9,629 bases of DNA. Origin: Actinomycetes bacterium. Its GTDB lineage: Bacteria; Actinomycetota; CALGFH01. Shown here piece by piece: positions 1-6,329 of this stretch (within the stretch, counting starts at the first letter, position 1; every line of letters starts with the position of its first letter). The stretch spans positions 1-9,629 of the forward strand of contig JASLIH010000270.1 in the NCBI GenBank assembly GCA_030152105.1. Reading direction: 5' to 3'. A program made the translations under genes and the position numbers. The notes under the pieces are model-generated. The model was given only the letters and a program-made list of their open reading frames with translations. It did not search any database and had not been told where the DNA came from.

Positions 1-118
1 CGGAGTGTTGACGGTCAGGTCCCGCGCAACGTCACCCTGTGAATCGCGTCAGGTCCGGGAGGAAGCAGCGCTAAGCGGGCACTGACGGGTGCCGCGGGCG
101 TGCCGGGCCCGAGCCACC
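1..118 (+). ncRNA. ffs: Small bacterial signal recognition particle RNA (4.5S RNA)
   Basis: This is the RNA scaffold of the signal recognition particle. It binds Ffh and helps target membrane and secreted proteins to FtsY and the translocon. The diagnostic apical region is at 48-69: GTCAGG (48-53), a GNRA tetraloop GGGA (57-60) closed by CC/GG pairs, then GGAAGCAGC (61-69). Flanking segments pair as a rod: 45-47 with 68-70, 31-34 (GTCA) with 83-86 (TGAC), and 21-25 (CCCGC) with 94-98 (GCGGG). Outer pairs are imperfect. The ends were set by aligning the GTCAGG position to E. coli 4.5S RNA (about 43 nt before it, 70 nt after it), so they are approximate and the 5' end may lie just outside the window. 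An SRP RNA next to dnaX is also the known arrangement in mycobacteria. The identification is secure; the ends are not. Confidence 0.88.
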
Positions 119-124
119 GGCTCG
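110..124 (+). terminator. Possible terminator or end hairpin of the SRP RNA
   Basis: CGAGCC (110-115) and GGCTCG (119-124) form a perfect 6-bp G+C-rich stem with a 3-nt loop at the 3' edge of the SRP RNA. No T-run follows, so this is not a classical intrinsic terminator. Such hairpins without a U-tract are common in high-G+C actinobacteria. It could equally be a processing signal or compete with the closing stem of the RNA. Confidence 0.35.
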
Positions 125-201
125 TGCAAGCGCTTCGGGCGACGGATTCGACGGCAGGTGCACGGTCCACCCATCTGCCCCCGGCGGTCTGGGGGCTGGG
201 G

Positions 202-207
202 TAGCCT
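202..207 (+). promoter_or_regulatory. Candidate -10 box of dnaX
   Basis: TAGCCT fits the actinobacterial -10 pattern TANNNT and lies 9 bp before the dnaX ATG, which would put the transcription start within a few bases of the start codon. No Shine-Dalgarno sequence stands at normal distance; the only G-rich stretch (191-201) is about 16 nt or more upstream. The dnaX mRNA could therefore be nearly leaderless. I see no convincing -35 box, so this is tentative. Confidence 0.3.
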
Positions 208-216
208 TGGCCTCCC

Positions 217-2184
217 ATGGCCTACATCTCCCTGTACCGCAAATACCGCCCGCAGACGTTCCACGACATCGTGGGCCAGGACCACGTGACGGGGACGCTG
301 GTCAACGCCATCCAGACCGGTCAGGTCCACCACGCGATGCTGTTCTGCGGGACCAGGGGGACGGGCAAGACCTCGACCGCCCGGGTCCTGGCCAAGGCGC
401 TCAACTGCGTCAAGGGCCCGACCCCCGAACCGTGCAACGTCTGCGACGCCTGCGTCTCGATCACCGACGGGACCAACCTGGACGTGACCGAGATCGACGC
501 GGCCAGCCACGGGTCGGTCGACGACGCCCGCGACCTGCGCGAGAAGGCCAGCTACGCCCCGGCCGCGGCCCGCTTCAAGGTCTACATCATCGACGAGGCC
601 CACATGGTCACCACCCAGGGCTTCAACGCGATGCTGAAGGTCCTGGAGGAGCCGCCCGAGCATGTGCGGTTCATCTTCTGCACCACCGAGCCCCACAAGG
701 TGATCGAGGCCATCCGGTCGCGCTGCCAGCGCCACGACTTCCGCCGCATCCGCACGGCCGCCCTCGTCCAGGACTTCGCCAGGATCTGCGAGGCCGAGGG
801 GGTCGACATCGAGCCGGCCGCGCTCGAGCTGGTGGCCAGGGCGGCCGACGGCTCCCACCGCGACGGCCTCTCGCGGCTCGATCAGGTGCTGACCTTCGCC
901 GGGCCCAAGGTGACCCTGGCCGACGTGGCCCAGGTGCTGGGCGCGCTGCCGGTCGAGCTCCGCTTCGACCTGGCCGAGGCCCTGGCCGCCCATCGGGTGG
1001 CCGACGTGCTGGCCTGCGTCGAGCGGGTGGTCGACGCCGGCCACGACCTGCACCAGTTCACTCGCGAGGCCCTGGAGCACCTGCGCGACCTGTACGTGCT
1101 GCGGGTCGCGCCGCAGTCGACCACCCTGGTCGACGTGACCGCCGAGACCAGGGAGCGCCTGGCCGCCCAGGCCGAGCGGTTCGGGCCGGGTGAGCTGGGC
1201 CGCATGGTCACCATTGTCGGCGACCTGTACCTGGACCTGCGCACCGCCACCGACCAGCGCCTGGTCGTCGAGATCGGCCTGGCCAGGGCGGCCGTTCCCG
1301 AGGCCTCGCTGGACGCCGAGGCCCTGCTGGCCCGGATCGAGCGCCTGGAGCGCCGGCTCTCCATCGCCGGCGCCGAGCCTCCGACGCAAGCCGCCCCGGG
1401 TCCCGCGGTGGCCGAGCCCGCGACCCGCCCGGCTCCGGCCAGGTCGGCTCCGTCCTCGTCGGCCCACGTCGCTGGGTCGGCCAAGGCGGCCCCGGCCTCG
1501 TCGGCCCATGGGTCCGGGTCGGCCAAGGGAGCCCCGGCCACGGCCTCGCCGGGCCAGGACCGGCCGGAGGCGCCGCCGGACGCGGCCCCGGCCGCCGAGG
1601 CCGGGCCCAAGCCCAGGCCAAAGGCGAAGGAGCGGGTGGCCGAGCCGCCGGCCGAGGAGGCCGGCTGGGGCGCGGCCGAGGCGCCGGCCCGGGTCCCGGT
1701 CGACCTCGACCTGGTGCGGCGGTCCTGGCCCCTGGTACTGGAACGGGTGCAGGCGGCGAGCCGGGTGACGGCCAGCTTCCTCGGCCACGGCCGGCCGGTC
1801 GCCCTCGAAGGCCGGCAGCTGGTCGTCGAGCTGCCCAAGGACCGGAAGTTCGAGGCCGAGGCGCTGGCCGGCCGCAGCCGGCAGGTGGACGGCGTGCTGG
1901 AGGCGGTGTTGGGCGGCGGCCTCGAGACCCGGGTGGTGGTCGGCGAGCACGCCGGCCCCGAGGACCCCGACCCACCGCCCGCTTCAGGGCCGGCGCCCGC
2001 GCCCGAGGAGGTGGTCGAGTTCGAGGTCGACCCGGCCAACGACGAGGGCCGCCCGATGGACGCCGATGCCGACGCCCGCGCGGTGGCAGACTGGGCCGCC
2101 AAGGAGCTCGGCGGGAAGGTCATCGAGGAGCGCCCGAACGACTCCGGAAAGGGCGGAGGCCGGGGCGCCAGGAAAGGGCGGTAG
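217..2184 (+). CDS. dnaX: DNA polymerase III clamp-loader subunit tau/gamma
   Basis: This AAA+ ATPase of the clamp-loader complex opens the beta sliding clamp and loads it on primed DNA; tau also ties the loader to the polymerase core. At 655 aa it is near usual full length. Visible motifs are Walker A (GTRGTGKTS, residues 45-53), a zinc site at C64/C73/C76/C79, Walker B (IIDEAH, 124-129), sensor I (TTEP, 156-159) and the SRC motif with arginine finger R169. AAA+ and lid domains fill about 1-240 and the oligomerisation domain about 243-365. A low-complexity Ala/Pro/Ser linker (about 385-490) follows, then a folded C-terminal domain (about 495-575) and an acidic tail ending in a basic GR-rich stretch. 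The ATG at 217 gives the standard N-terminus (MAYISLYRKYRP). It is first in a cluster with ybaB (4-bp gap) and recR. No A-rich slippery site for a gamma frameshift product is visible. Confidence 0.97.
   Translation: MAYISLYRKYRPQTFHDIVGQDHVTGTLVNAIQTGQVHHAMLFCGTRGTGKTSTARVLAKALNCVKGPTPEPCNVCDACVSITDGTNLDVTEIDAASHGSVDDARDLREKASYAPAAARFKVYIIDEAHMVTTQGFNAMLKVLEEPPEHVRFIFCTTEPHKVIEAIRSRCQRHDFRRIRTAALVQDFARICEAEGVDIEPAALELVARAADGSHRDGLSRLDQVLTFAGPKVTLADVAQVLGALPVELRFDLAEALAAHRVADVLACVERVVDAGHDLHQFTREALEHLRDLYVLRVAPQSTTLVDVTAETRERLAAQAERFGPGELGRMVTIVGDLYLDLRTATDQRLVVEIGLARAAVPEASLDAEALLARIERLERRLSIAGAEPPTQAAPGPAVAEPATRPAPARSAPSSSAHVAGSAKAAPASSAHGSGSAKGAPATASPGQDRPEAPPDAAPAAEAGPKPRPKAKERVAEPPAEEAGWGAAEAPARVPVDLDLVRRSWPLVLERVQAASRVTASFLGHGRPVALEGRQLVVELPKDRKFEAEALAGRSRQVDGVLEAVLGGGLETRVVVGEHAGPEDPDPPPASGPAPAPEEVVEFEVDPANDEGRPMDADADARAVADWAAKELGGKVIEERPNDSGKGGGRGARKGR
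1456..1539 (+). repeat. Two tandem 42-bp repeats in the dnaX linker
   Basis: Two adjacent 42-bp units (1456-1497 and 1498-1539) encode SSAHVAGSAKAAPA (residues 414-427) and SSAHGSGSAKGAPA (428-441). They lie in the flexible Ala/Pro-rich linker between the clamp-loader domains and the C-terminal domain. The period is a multiple of three, so the frame is kept. This looks like a recent in-frame duplication in an unconstrained spacer. Confidence 0.8.
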
Positions 2185-2188
2185 CGCA

Positions 2189-2524
2189 ATGGGCATGCCC
2201 AGAGGCGGGTTCAACCCGAACCAGATGCTCAAGCAGCTGCAGAAGATGCAGCGTGAGATGGAGGACACCCAGGCCCAGCTGGCCGAGGAGGTCGTCGAGG
2301 GGACGGCCGGCGGTGGTGTGGTCACGGCCAGGGTCAAGGGCGACCAGACGGTGGAGTCGGTCTCGATCGACCCGGACGCGCTCGACCCCGAAGACGTCGA
2401 GATGCTCGGTGACCTGGTCACCGCCGCCGTCAACGAGGGCCTGCGCAAGGCCAAGGACCTGGCCGCGGAGCGGCTCGGCGGCATCACCCAGGGCATGGGG
2501 CTGCCACCCGGCCTGGGGATCTAG
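2189..2524 (+). CDS. ybaB: YbaB/EbfC family nucleoid-associated protein
   Basis: This small dimeric DNA-binding protein is thought to coat the nucleoid and influence DNA structure or recombination; in many bacteria it lies between dnaX and recR, as here. The product is 111 aa, the family's usual size. It has the N-terminal helix rich in Met, Gln, Lys and Glu (NQMLKQLQKMQREMEDTQAQ), then the conserved core with a VVEGTAGGGVV-like strand and VSIDPDALDPEDVEMLGDLV. The ATG at 2189 is preferred because GGAAAGGG (2171-2178) lies 10 nt upstream. ATG 2195 is possible but is too far from that ribosome site, and the frame stays open well into dnaX without another good start. The gap to the dnaX stop is 4 bp and to recR 3 bp, so the three are almost certainly co-transcribed. 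Confidence 0.93.
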   Translation: MGMPRGGFNPNQMLKQLQKMQREMEDTQAQLAEEVVEGTAGGGVVTARVKGDQTVESVSIDPDALDPEDVEMLGDLVTAAVNEGLRKAKDLAAERLGGITQGMGLPPGLGI

Positions 2525-2527
2525 GCG

Positions 2528-3127
2528 ATGTACGAAGGCCCCGTGCAGGACCTGATCGACGAGCTGGGCAGGCTGCCCGGCATCGGTCCCAAGAGCGCCC
2601 AGCGGCTGGCCTTCCACATCCTCAAGGTCGAGCCGGTCGACGCCGAGCGGCTGGCCAGGGCCATCACCGAGGTCAAGGCACGGGTGCACTTCTGCCGCGT
2701 CTGCTGGAACGTGGCCGAGGGGGACCTGTGCCGCATCTGCAAGGACTCGCGCCGCGACCCCAGCCTGGTCTGCGTGGTCGAGGAGCCCCGCGACCTGGTC
2801 GCGATCGAGCGGACCCAGGAGTTCCGCGGTCGCTACCACGTCCTGGGCGGGGCCATCAGCCCGATCGAGGGGATCGGCCCCGACGACCTCCGCATCCGCG
2901 AGCTGCTGAGCCGCCTGGAGCCCGACTCCATCCGCGAGGTCATCCTCGCCACCAACCCCAACATCGAGGGCGAGGCCACCGCCATGTACCTCGCCCGCCT
3001 CCTCAACCCCCTCGGCGTCCGGGTCACCCGCATCGCCAGCGGCCTCCCCGTCGGCGGCGACCTCGAATACGCCGACGAGGTCACCCTCGGCCGAGCCTTC
3101 GCCGGCCGCCGCGAGATGCCGGTGTAG
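2528..3127 (+). CDS. recR: Recombination mediator protein RecR
   Basis: RecR works with RecO (and RecF) to load RecA on SSB-coated single-stranded gaps. It is a DNA-clamp-forming protein of the cytoplasm. The 199-aa product has normal length. It shows the N-terminal helix-hairpin-helix ([17 protein letters not shown], about 16-32), a four-cysteine zinc finger (C56, C59, C68, C71) and a Toprim domain with VVEEP (83-87) and [12 protein letters not shown] (141-152). The typical C-terminal [12 protein letters not shown] segment (177-188) is present. The start at 2528 follows the ybaB stop by 3 bp and gives the family N-terminus ([14 protein letters not shown]), with a GGGG stretch upstream as a moderate ribosome site. 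It is the last gene of the dnaX cluster; the next element downstream is on the opposite strand. Confidence 0.97.
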   Translation: MYEGPVQDLIDELGRLPGIGPKSAQRLAFHILKVEPVDAERLARAITEVKARVHFCRVCWNVAEGDLCRICKDSRRDPSLVCVVEEPRDLVAIERTQEFRGRYHVLGGAISPIEGIGPDDLRIRELLSRLEPDSIREVILATNPNIEGEATAMYLARLLNPLGVRVTRIASGLPVGGDLEYADEVTLGRAFAGRREMPV

Positions 3128-3196
3128 CTCCGCCGCGTGGCGCACACCGGGGGCCGGCCCGAGCCCTCGCTAGTCACAACCGGATACCGGCCGAGG

Positions 3197-3373
3197 TCAG
3201 GGACGCCGGGAGGAGGCCTCCTGGTAGCGGGCCAGGGCGCGGTTGCGGCCCGCCATGTGGTCGACCACGAACACGGGGACGACCTCCTCGGCGGCGTCCA
3301 GGGCGGCCAGGAGGGCCGGGTGGTCGGTCACCCGGAGGTCTCTGCGGAACCAGACCACGGCACGGCTGGGCAT
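3197..3373 (-). pseudogene. phr: Internally deleted deoxyribodipyrimidine photolyase relic
   Basis: A 58-codon frame starts at the minus-strand ATG (3373-3371), 10 nt after an intact GAGGAG ribosome site (3389-3384), and stops at TGA (3199-3197). Residues 1-36 are the classic N-terminus of a class I CPD photolyase/cryptochrome (AVVWFRRDLRVTDHPALLAA). Residues 37-58 (VDHMAGRNRALARYQEASSR and two more) instead resemble the extreme C-terminus of these enzymes; E. coli PhrB ends in a similar VEHKEARRQTLAAYEAAR stretch. Photolyases are usually about 450-480 aa, so some 400 codons, including the antenna and FAD domains, are missing and no light-driven repair is possible. The join falls at the 12-bp palindrome GTGGTCGACCAC (3257-3268). 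The start signals survive, so a short peptide might still be made. It fills most of the 380-bp gap between recR and lysC. Confidence 0.8.
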
Positions 3374-3463
3374 GGCGGAGCAACTCCTCGCTCGGACCAC
3401 CCTCCTCTCCGGGTCGCGGTGGGGTTGCGGTTGCGCATCGGGTGAAATGGCGGGGCGGCGGGT

Positions 3464-3472
3464 TGGTAGGCT
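3464..3472 (+). promoter_or_regulatory. Candidate extended -10 promoter of lysC-asd
   Basis: TGG followed by TAGGCT (3467-3472) matches an extended -10 element (TGN-TANNNT) and would start transcription about 30 nt before lysC. GTGAAA (3442-3447) is a weak -35 candidate at 19-bp spacing. The rest of 3374-3508 shows no recognisable lysine riboswitch; the expected leader is far too short for one. Confidence 0.35.
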
Positions 3473-3508
3473 GGACCCGCCCGTCTGCAGTCGCTGCAAG
3501 GAACGCCG

Positions 3509-4780
3509 ATGGCACTGGTCGTCCAGAAGTACGGGGGCACCTCGGTCGGTGACGCGTCCAGGATCTGTCGCGTTGCCGAGCGTGTGGTCGCCTCACGCCT
3601 CGCCGGGAACGACGTCGTGGTGGTCGTGTCCGCCATGGGCGACTCCACCGACGACCTGATCGCGCTGGCCAGGAGGGTCTCGCCCGACCCGCCGCCTCGT
3701 GAGATGGACATGCTGCTGACCGCCGGGGAGCGCATCTCGATGTCGCTGCTGGCCATGGCCATCGCCGACCTCGGGGTCACGGCCAAGTCGTTCACCGGCT
3801 CCCAGGCCGGCATCATCACCGACACCCTGCACGGCAAGGCCCGCATCCTCGACGTGCGGGCCGGGCGGATCAGCGACGCCCTGGCCGAGGGCAACGTGGT
3901 GATCGTGGCCGGGTTCCAGGGGGTGTCGACCTCCAGGGACGTGACCACGCTGGGGCGGGGCGGGTCGGACACGACCGCGGTCGCCCTGGCCGCCGCCCTT
4001 GGGGCAGGGGTGTGCGAGATCTACACCGACGTCGACGGGGTCTACACCGCCGACCCGCGGGTGGTGCCGGAGGCCCGCAAGCTCCACATGGTCTCGTACG
4101 AGGAGATGCTGGAGCTGTCCGCCTGCGGGGCCAGGGTGCTGATGCTGCGCTGCGTCGAGTACGCCCGGCGCACCGGCATGGTCCTGCACGTGCGCTCGAG
4201 CTTCACCAACGCCCCGGGGACCTGGGTTCGCGAGGAGGACAGACGGATGGAGAAGGCGATCGTCTCCGGGGTGCCGCACGACACCTCGGAGGCCAAGGTG
4301 ACCCTGGTCCGGGTGCCGGACAAGCCGGGGGTGGCCGCGCGGGTGATGCGCGGCATCGCCGAGCACGGCGTGAACGTGGACATGATCGTCCAGAACGTCT
4401 CCCACGGCGGCACCACCGACATCTCCTTCACCGTCCCCAAGGCCGACCTGACCGGGGCCATGGCCGTGCTCAAGGGCCTCCAGGACGAGGTCGGCGCGGC
4501 CGAGGTGGTGGCCGACTCCGACATCGCCAAGGTGTCCCTGGTCGGGGCGGGTATGAAGTCGAGCCCGGGGGTGGCGGCGGCGATGTTCGACGCCCTGGCC
4601 GAGGCCGGGGTCAACATCGAGATGATCTCGACCTCGACCATCCGCATCTCGTGCGTGATCCGCTCCAGCGACGTGGGCGTGGCCGTGCGGGCCATCCACG
4701 ACCGCTTCCACCTGTCCGACGAGGCCGAGTTCCGCCACGAGCACCCCGACGGCACGGCCGAGCTGCCGGTGGTCCGCTGA
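3509..4780 (+). CDS. lysC: Aspartate kinase, alpha (full-length) form
   Basis: This enzyme phosphorylates L-aspartate with ATP to 4-phospho-L-aspartate, the committed step to lysine/diaminopimelate, threonine and methionine. The 423-aa product matches the monofunctional actinobacterial enzyme. The kinase domain (about 1-245) opens with VQKYGGTSV (5-13) and contains TAGERISM (71-78) and the nucleotide-binding [11 protein letters not shown] (147-157). Two ACT domains follow (about 265-335 and 345-410), the site where lysine and threonine inhibit related enzymes. The effector-site motif [13 protein letters not shown] (295-307) is intact, so feedback control is expected. The start at 3509 has AAGGA (3498-3502) 6 nt upstream and gives the family N-terminus. 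Its TGA shares one base with the asd ATG, implying translational coupling. An internal start probably also yields a beta subunit. Confidence 0.97.
   Translation: MALVVQKYGGTSVGDASRICRVAERVVASRLAGNDVVVVVSAMGDSTDDLIALARRVSPDPPPREMDMLLTAGERISMSLLAMAIADLGVTAKSFTGSQAGIITDTLHGKARILDVRAGRISDALAEGNVVIVAGFQGVSTSRDVTTLGRGGSDTTAVALAAALGAGVCEIYTDVDGVYTADPRVVPEARKLHMVSYEEMLELSACGARVLMLRCVEYARRTGMVLHVRSSFTNAPGTWVREEDRRMEKAIVSGVPHDTSEAKVTLVRVPDKPGVAARVMRGIAEHGVNVDMIVQNVSHGGTTDISFTVPKADLTGAMAVLKGLQDEVGAAEVVADSDIAKVSLVGAGMKSSPGVAAAMFDALAEAGVNIEMISTSTIRISCVIRSSDVGVAVRAIHDRFHLSDEAEFRHEHPDGTAELPVVR
4247..4780 (+). CDS. lysC: Aspartate kinase beta (regulatory) subunit from an internal start
   Basis: In Corynebacterium, mycobacteria and Bacillus the lysC gene encodes a second, shorter in-frame product containing only the ACT domains, which assembles with alpha into an alpha2-beta2 enzyme. 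Here Met247 of LysC (ATG 4247-4249) begins [12 protein letters not shown], the same place as the C. glutamicum beta start. A strong ribosome site GAGGAGGA (4232-4239) lies 7 nt before it, inside the codons for the linker between kinase and ACT regions. The product would be 177 aa, close to the 172 aa of the corynebacterial beta subunit. The ribosome site is better than that of lysC itself. Expression is inferred, not shown. Confidence 0.75.
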   Translation: MEKAIVSGVPHDTSEAKVTLVRVPDKPGVAARVMRGIAEHGVNVDMIVQNVSHGGTTDISFTVPKADLTGAMAVLKGLQDEVGAAEVVADSDIAKVSLVGAGMKSSPGVAAAMFDALAEAGVNIEMISTSTIRISCVIRSSDVGVAVRAIHDRFHLSDEAEFRHEHPDGTAELPVVR

Positions 4781-5847
4781 TGGGGGTCAGCTATCCCACA
4801 GTGGTCATCGTCGGGGCCACCGGGGCGGTCGGGGAGGATCTCCGGACGCTGGTGGCCGAGCGGGAGCTGCCCGTCGGCGAGGTCCGGCTGGTCGCCTCGG
4901 CCCGCTCGGCCGGCCGCCGGCTGCCTGTGCGCGGCGAGGAGGTCGAGGTCCTGGCCCTCGCCCCCGAGGTGTTCGACGGCGCCGACCTGGCCTTCTTCTC
5001 CGCCGGAGGCGGCGTGTCCAGGGAATGGGGACCGGTCGCGGCCGAGCGCGGCGCCGTGGTGGTCGACAACTCCAGCGCCTGGCGGATGCACCCGGATGTC
5101 CCCCTGGTCGACGCCGACGTCAACCCGGAGGCGGCCGCCGACCACCCGCTCGGCATCGTGGCCAACCCGAACTGCACCACCCTGGCCATGACCCCGGTGC
5201 TGGCCGTGCTGCGCGACCGGTTCGGCCTCGAGTCGATCACCCCGACCTCGTTCCAGGCGGCCGGCGGGTCGGGCCAGAAGGGCATGGACGAGCTGCTCGA
5301 GCAGGCGGCCAAGCTGGTCGGCGACCGCGAGCTGCTGCGACGGGGCGGCCGGCCCGAGTCGCTGCCCGAGGGCCAGGTGTTCCCCCGACCGATCGCCTTC
5401 AACGTCGTCCCCCAGTGCATGGGCTTCACCGAGTCGGGCTACACGGTCGAGGAGCTGAAGCTGCGTGACGAGCCGCGCAAGATCCTCGGCCTGCCCGAGC
5501 TGGCCTCCCACCCAACCTGTGTGCGCGTGCCGGTGCTGGTCGGCCACTCGCTGTCGGTGCGGGCCGTCTGCCGGGACCCGGTCGACCTGGAGGCGTTCCG
5601 GGCCGGCTGCGACGCCGCCCCCGGCCTGACCGTGGTCGACGACCCCGACGCCGCCCACTACCCGACCCCGCTGGAGTGCGCCGGCACTGACGGGGTGTTC
5701 GTCGGCCGCATCCGCGCCGACCTGACCGACCCGCGGGCCGTGCTCTTCTGGTCGGTGGCCGACAACCTGCGCAAGGGCGCCGCCCTCAACGCGGTCCAGA
5801 TCGCCGAGTTCCTCCTCGGGGAATCCCTGGACAGGTTCGATAGTTGA
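4780..5847 (+). CDS. asd: Aspartate-semialdehyde dehydrogenase
   Basis: This enzyme reduces 4-phospho-L-aspartate with NADPH to L-aspartate 4-semialdehyde, the branch point for lysine/diaminopimelate, threonine and methionine, directly after LysC. The 355-aa product has family length. It shows the NADP-binding GATGAVG loop (12-18), the catalytic cysteine in ANPNCTT (C132), Q159 in SFQAAGGSGQKG, and the substrate-binding RVPV plus catalytic GHS histidine (R249, H256). The C-terminal NLRKGAALNAVQIAE (329-343) is characteristic. The ATG at 4780 overlaps the lysC stop by one base and gives [15 protein letters not shown]. Only a weak GGTGG precedes it, so translation probably depends on ribosomes finishing lysC. 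Its stop codon lies inside the left part of an inverted repeat that may control the next gene. Confidence 0.97.
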   Translation: MGVSYPTVVIVGATGAVGEDLRTLVAERELPVGEVRLVASARSAGRRLPVRGEEVEVLALAPEVFDGADLAFFSAGGGVSREWGPVAAERGAVVVDNSSAWRMHPDVPLVDADVNPEAAADHPLGIVANPNCTTLAMTPVLAVLRDRFGLESITPTSFQAAGGSGQKGMDELLEQAAKLVGDRELLRRGGRPESLPEGQVFPRPIAFNVVPQCMGFTESGYTVEELKLRDEPRKILGLPELASHPTCVRVPVLVGHSLSVRAVCRDPVDLEAFRAGCDAAPGLTVVDDPDAAHYPTPLECAGTDGVFVGRIRADLTDPRAVLFWSVADNLRKGAALNAVQIAEFLLGESLDRFDS

Positions 5848-5858
5848 CGATCTAAACT
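5828..5858 (+). promoter_or_regulatory. Candidate promoter of the small membrane protein gene
   Basis: TGGACA (5828-5833) and TAAACT (5853-5858) resemble -35 and -10 boxes with a 19-bp spacer, slightly long but used in actinobacteria. Transcription would begin near 5865, just ahead of a perfect ribosome site AGGAGG (5869-5874), 5 nt before the ATG at 5880. The promoter overlaps the end of asd and the inverted repeat at 5837-5863. Confidence 0.4.
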
Positions 5859-5863
5859 ATCGA
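5837..5863. promoter_or_regulatory. 27-bp AT-rich inverted repeat, probable operator
   Basis: TCGATAGTT (5837-5845) and AACTATCGA (5855-5863) are perfect 9-bp inverted arms around a 9-bp spacer. The repeat includes the asd stop codon and covers the candidate -10 box of the next gene. It stands out as AT-rich in a very G+C-rich region. The size and symmetry suit a dimeric repressor of the MarR or TetR type, but no regulator gene is adjacent. As RNA it could also form a hairpin at the end of asd, though no U-run follows. Confidence 0.5.
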
Positions 5864-5879
5864 CCCTCAGGAGGTCCGT

Positions 5880-6329
5880 ATGACCGAGGCGCCCACCGGC
5901 ACCCCGTCCCGTACCGCCCTGCCCGCCGGCCCCGTCTGGCAGGCCGGCCTGCTCGCCGCTCTCGCCGCCGTCGTCGTCAACGGCCTCGTCTGGGTCCTGC
6001 TCCAGCAGGTCCTCGATGTCGGCCTCCAGATCCCGAGCCGGCCCGGCGGCACCGAGCTGACCTCCCTGCCGCTGAGCGCCGTGCTCTTCATCACCGCGTC
6101 CTCGGGCCTGGTCGGCGCCGTCGTCCTGTGGCTGCTGACCCGCCGGGGACCCTCGGGTGTCCGCCTGTGGGCCATCCTGGCCGTGGCCTTCGGGGCGCTG
6201 TCGGCTCTGCCGGCCTTCTCGATCGACGTCTCGACGGCCAGGCAGCTCGGCCTGGTGCTGTTCCACCTCCTGGCCACCGTGGTCGTGATCGCCGTGGTCC
6301 GCCAGCGACTGGCCCGCTGGACCAGCTAG
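5880..6329 (+). CDS. Small four-helix membrane protein, DUF6069-like
   Basis: The function is unknown. The 149-aa product has a polar N-terminus (1-18) and four predicted membrane segments at about 20-42, 64-87, 93-113 and 120-141, and ends in a short basic tail (RQRLARW). Between helices 1 and 2 is a hydrophilic loop (VGLQIPSRPGGTEL) likely outside the membrane. The size, helix layout and a histidine early in helix 4 (H129 in LFHLLAT) resemble actinobacterial DUF6069 proteins; this is a similarity by eye, not a search result. It has its own strong ribosome site (AGGAGG, 5869-5874) and probably its own promoter. Its stop codon is shared, as the palindrome CTAG, with the convergent acetyltransferase gene. 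Confidence 0.8.
   Translation: MTEAPTGTPSRTALPAGPVWQAGLLAALAAVVVNGLVWVLLQQVLDVGLQIPSRPGGTELTSLPLSAVLFITASSGLVGAVVLWLLTRRGPSGVRLWAILAVAFGALSALPAFSIDVSTARQLGLVLFHLLATVVVIAVVRQRLARWTS

Noticed and set aside
1615..1640. Possible dnaX frameshift site making the short gamma form
   Set aside because: There is no A-run or AAAAAAG-type slippery heptamer here or elsewhere in the gene, only isolated AAA/AAG codons.
49..1950. 633-codon open frame on the minus strand over dnaX
   Set aside because: It has no recognisable domains, runs antisense through dnaX and into the SRP RNA, and mirrors the codon bias of dnaX.
3151..3160. GGGCCGGCCC palindrome after recR as a terminator
   Set aside because: A perfect palindrome has no room for a loop without losing pairs, and no T-run follows; such G+C palindromes are expected by chance in this composition.
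3374..3508. Lysine riboswitch ahead of lysC
   Set aside because: The candidate promoter leaves only about 30 nt of leader, and none of the conserved L-box segments is visible; known lysine riboswitches need about 170 nt.
5844..5849. TTGACG as a -35 box for the membrane protein gene
   Set aside because: No -10-like hexamer occurs 16-19 bp downstream; that position is occupied by the ribosome binding site.
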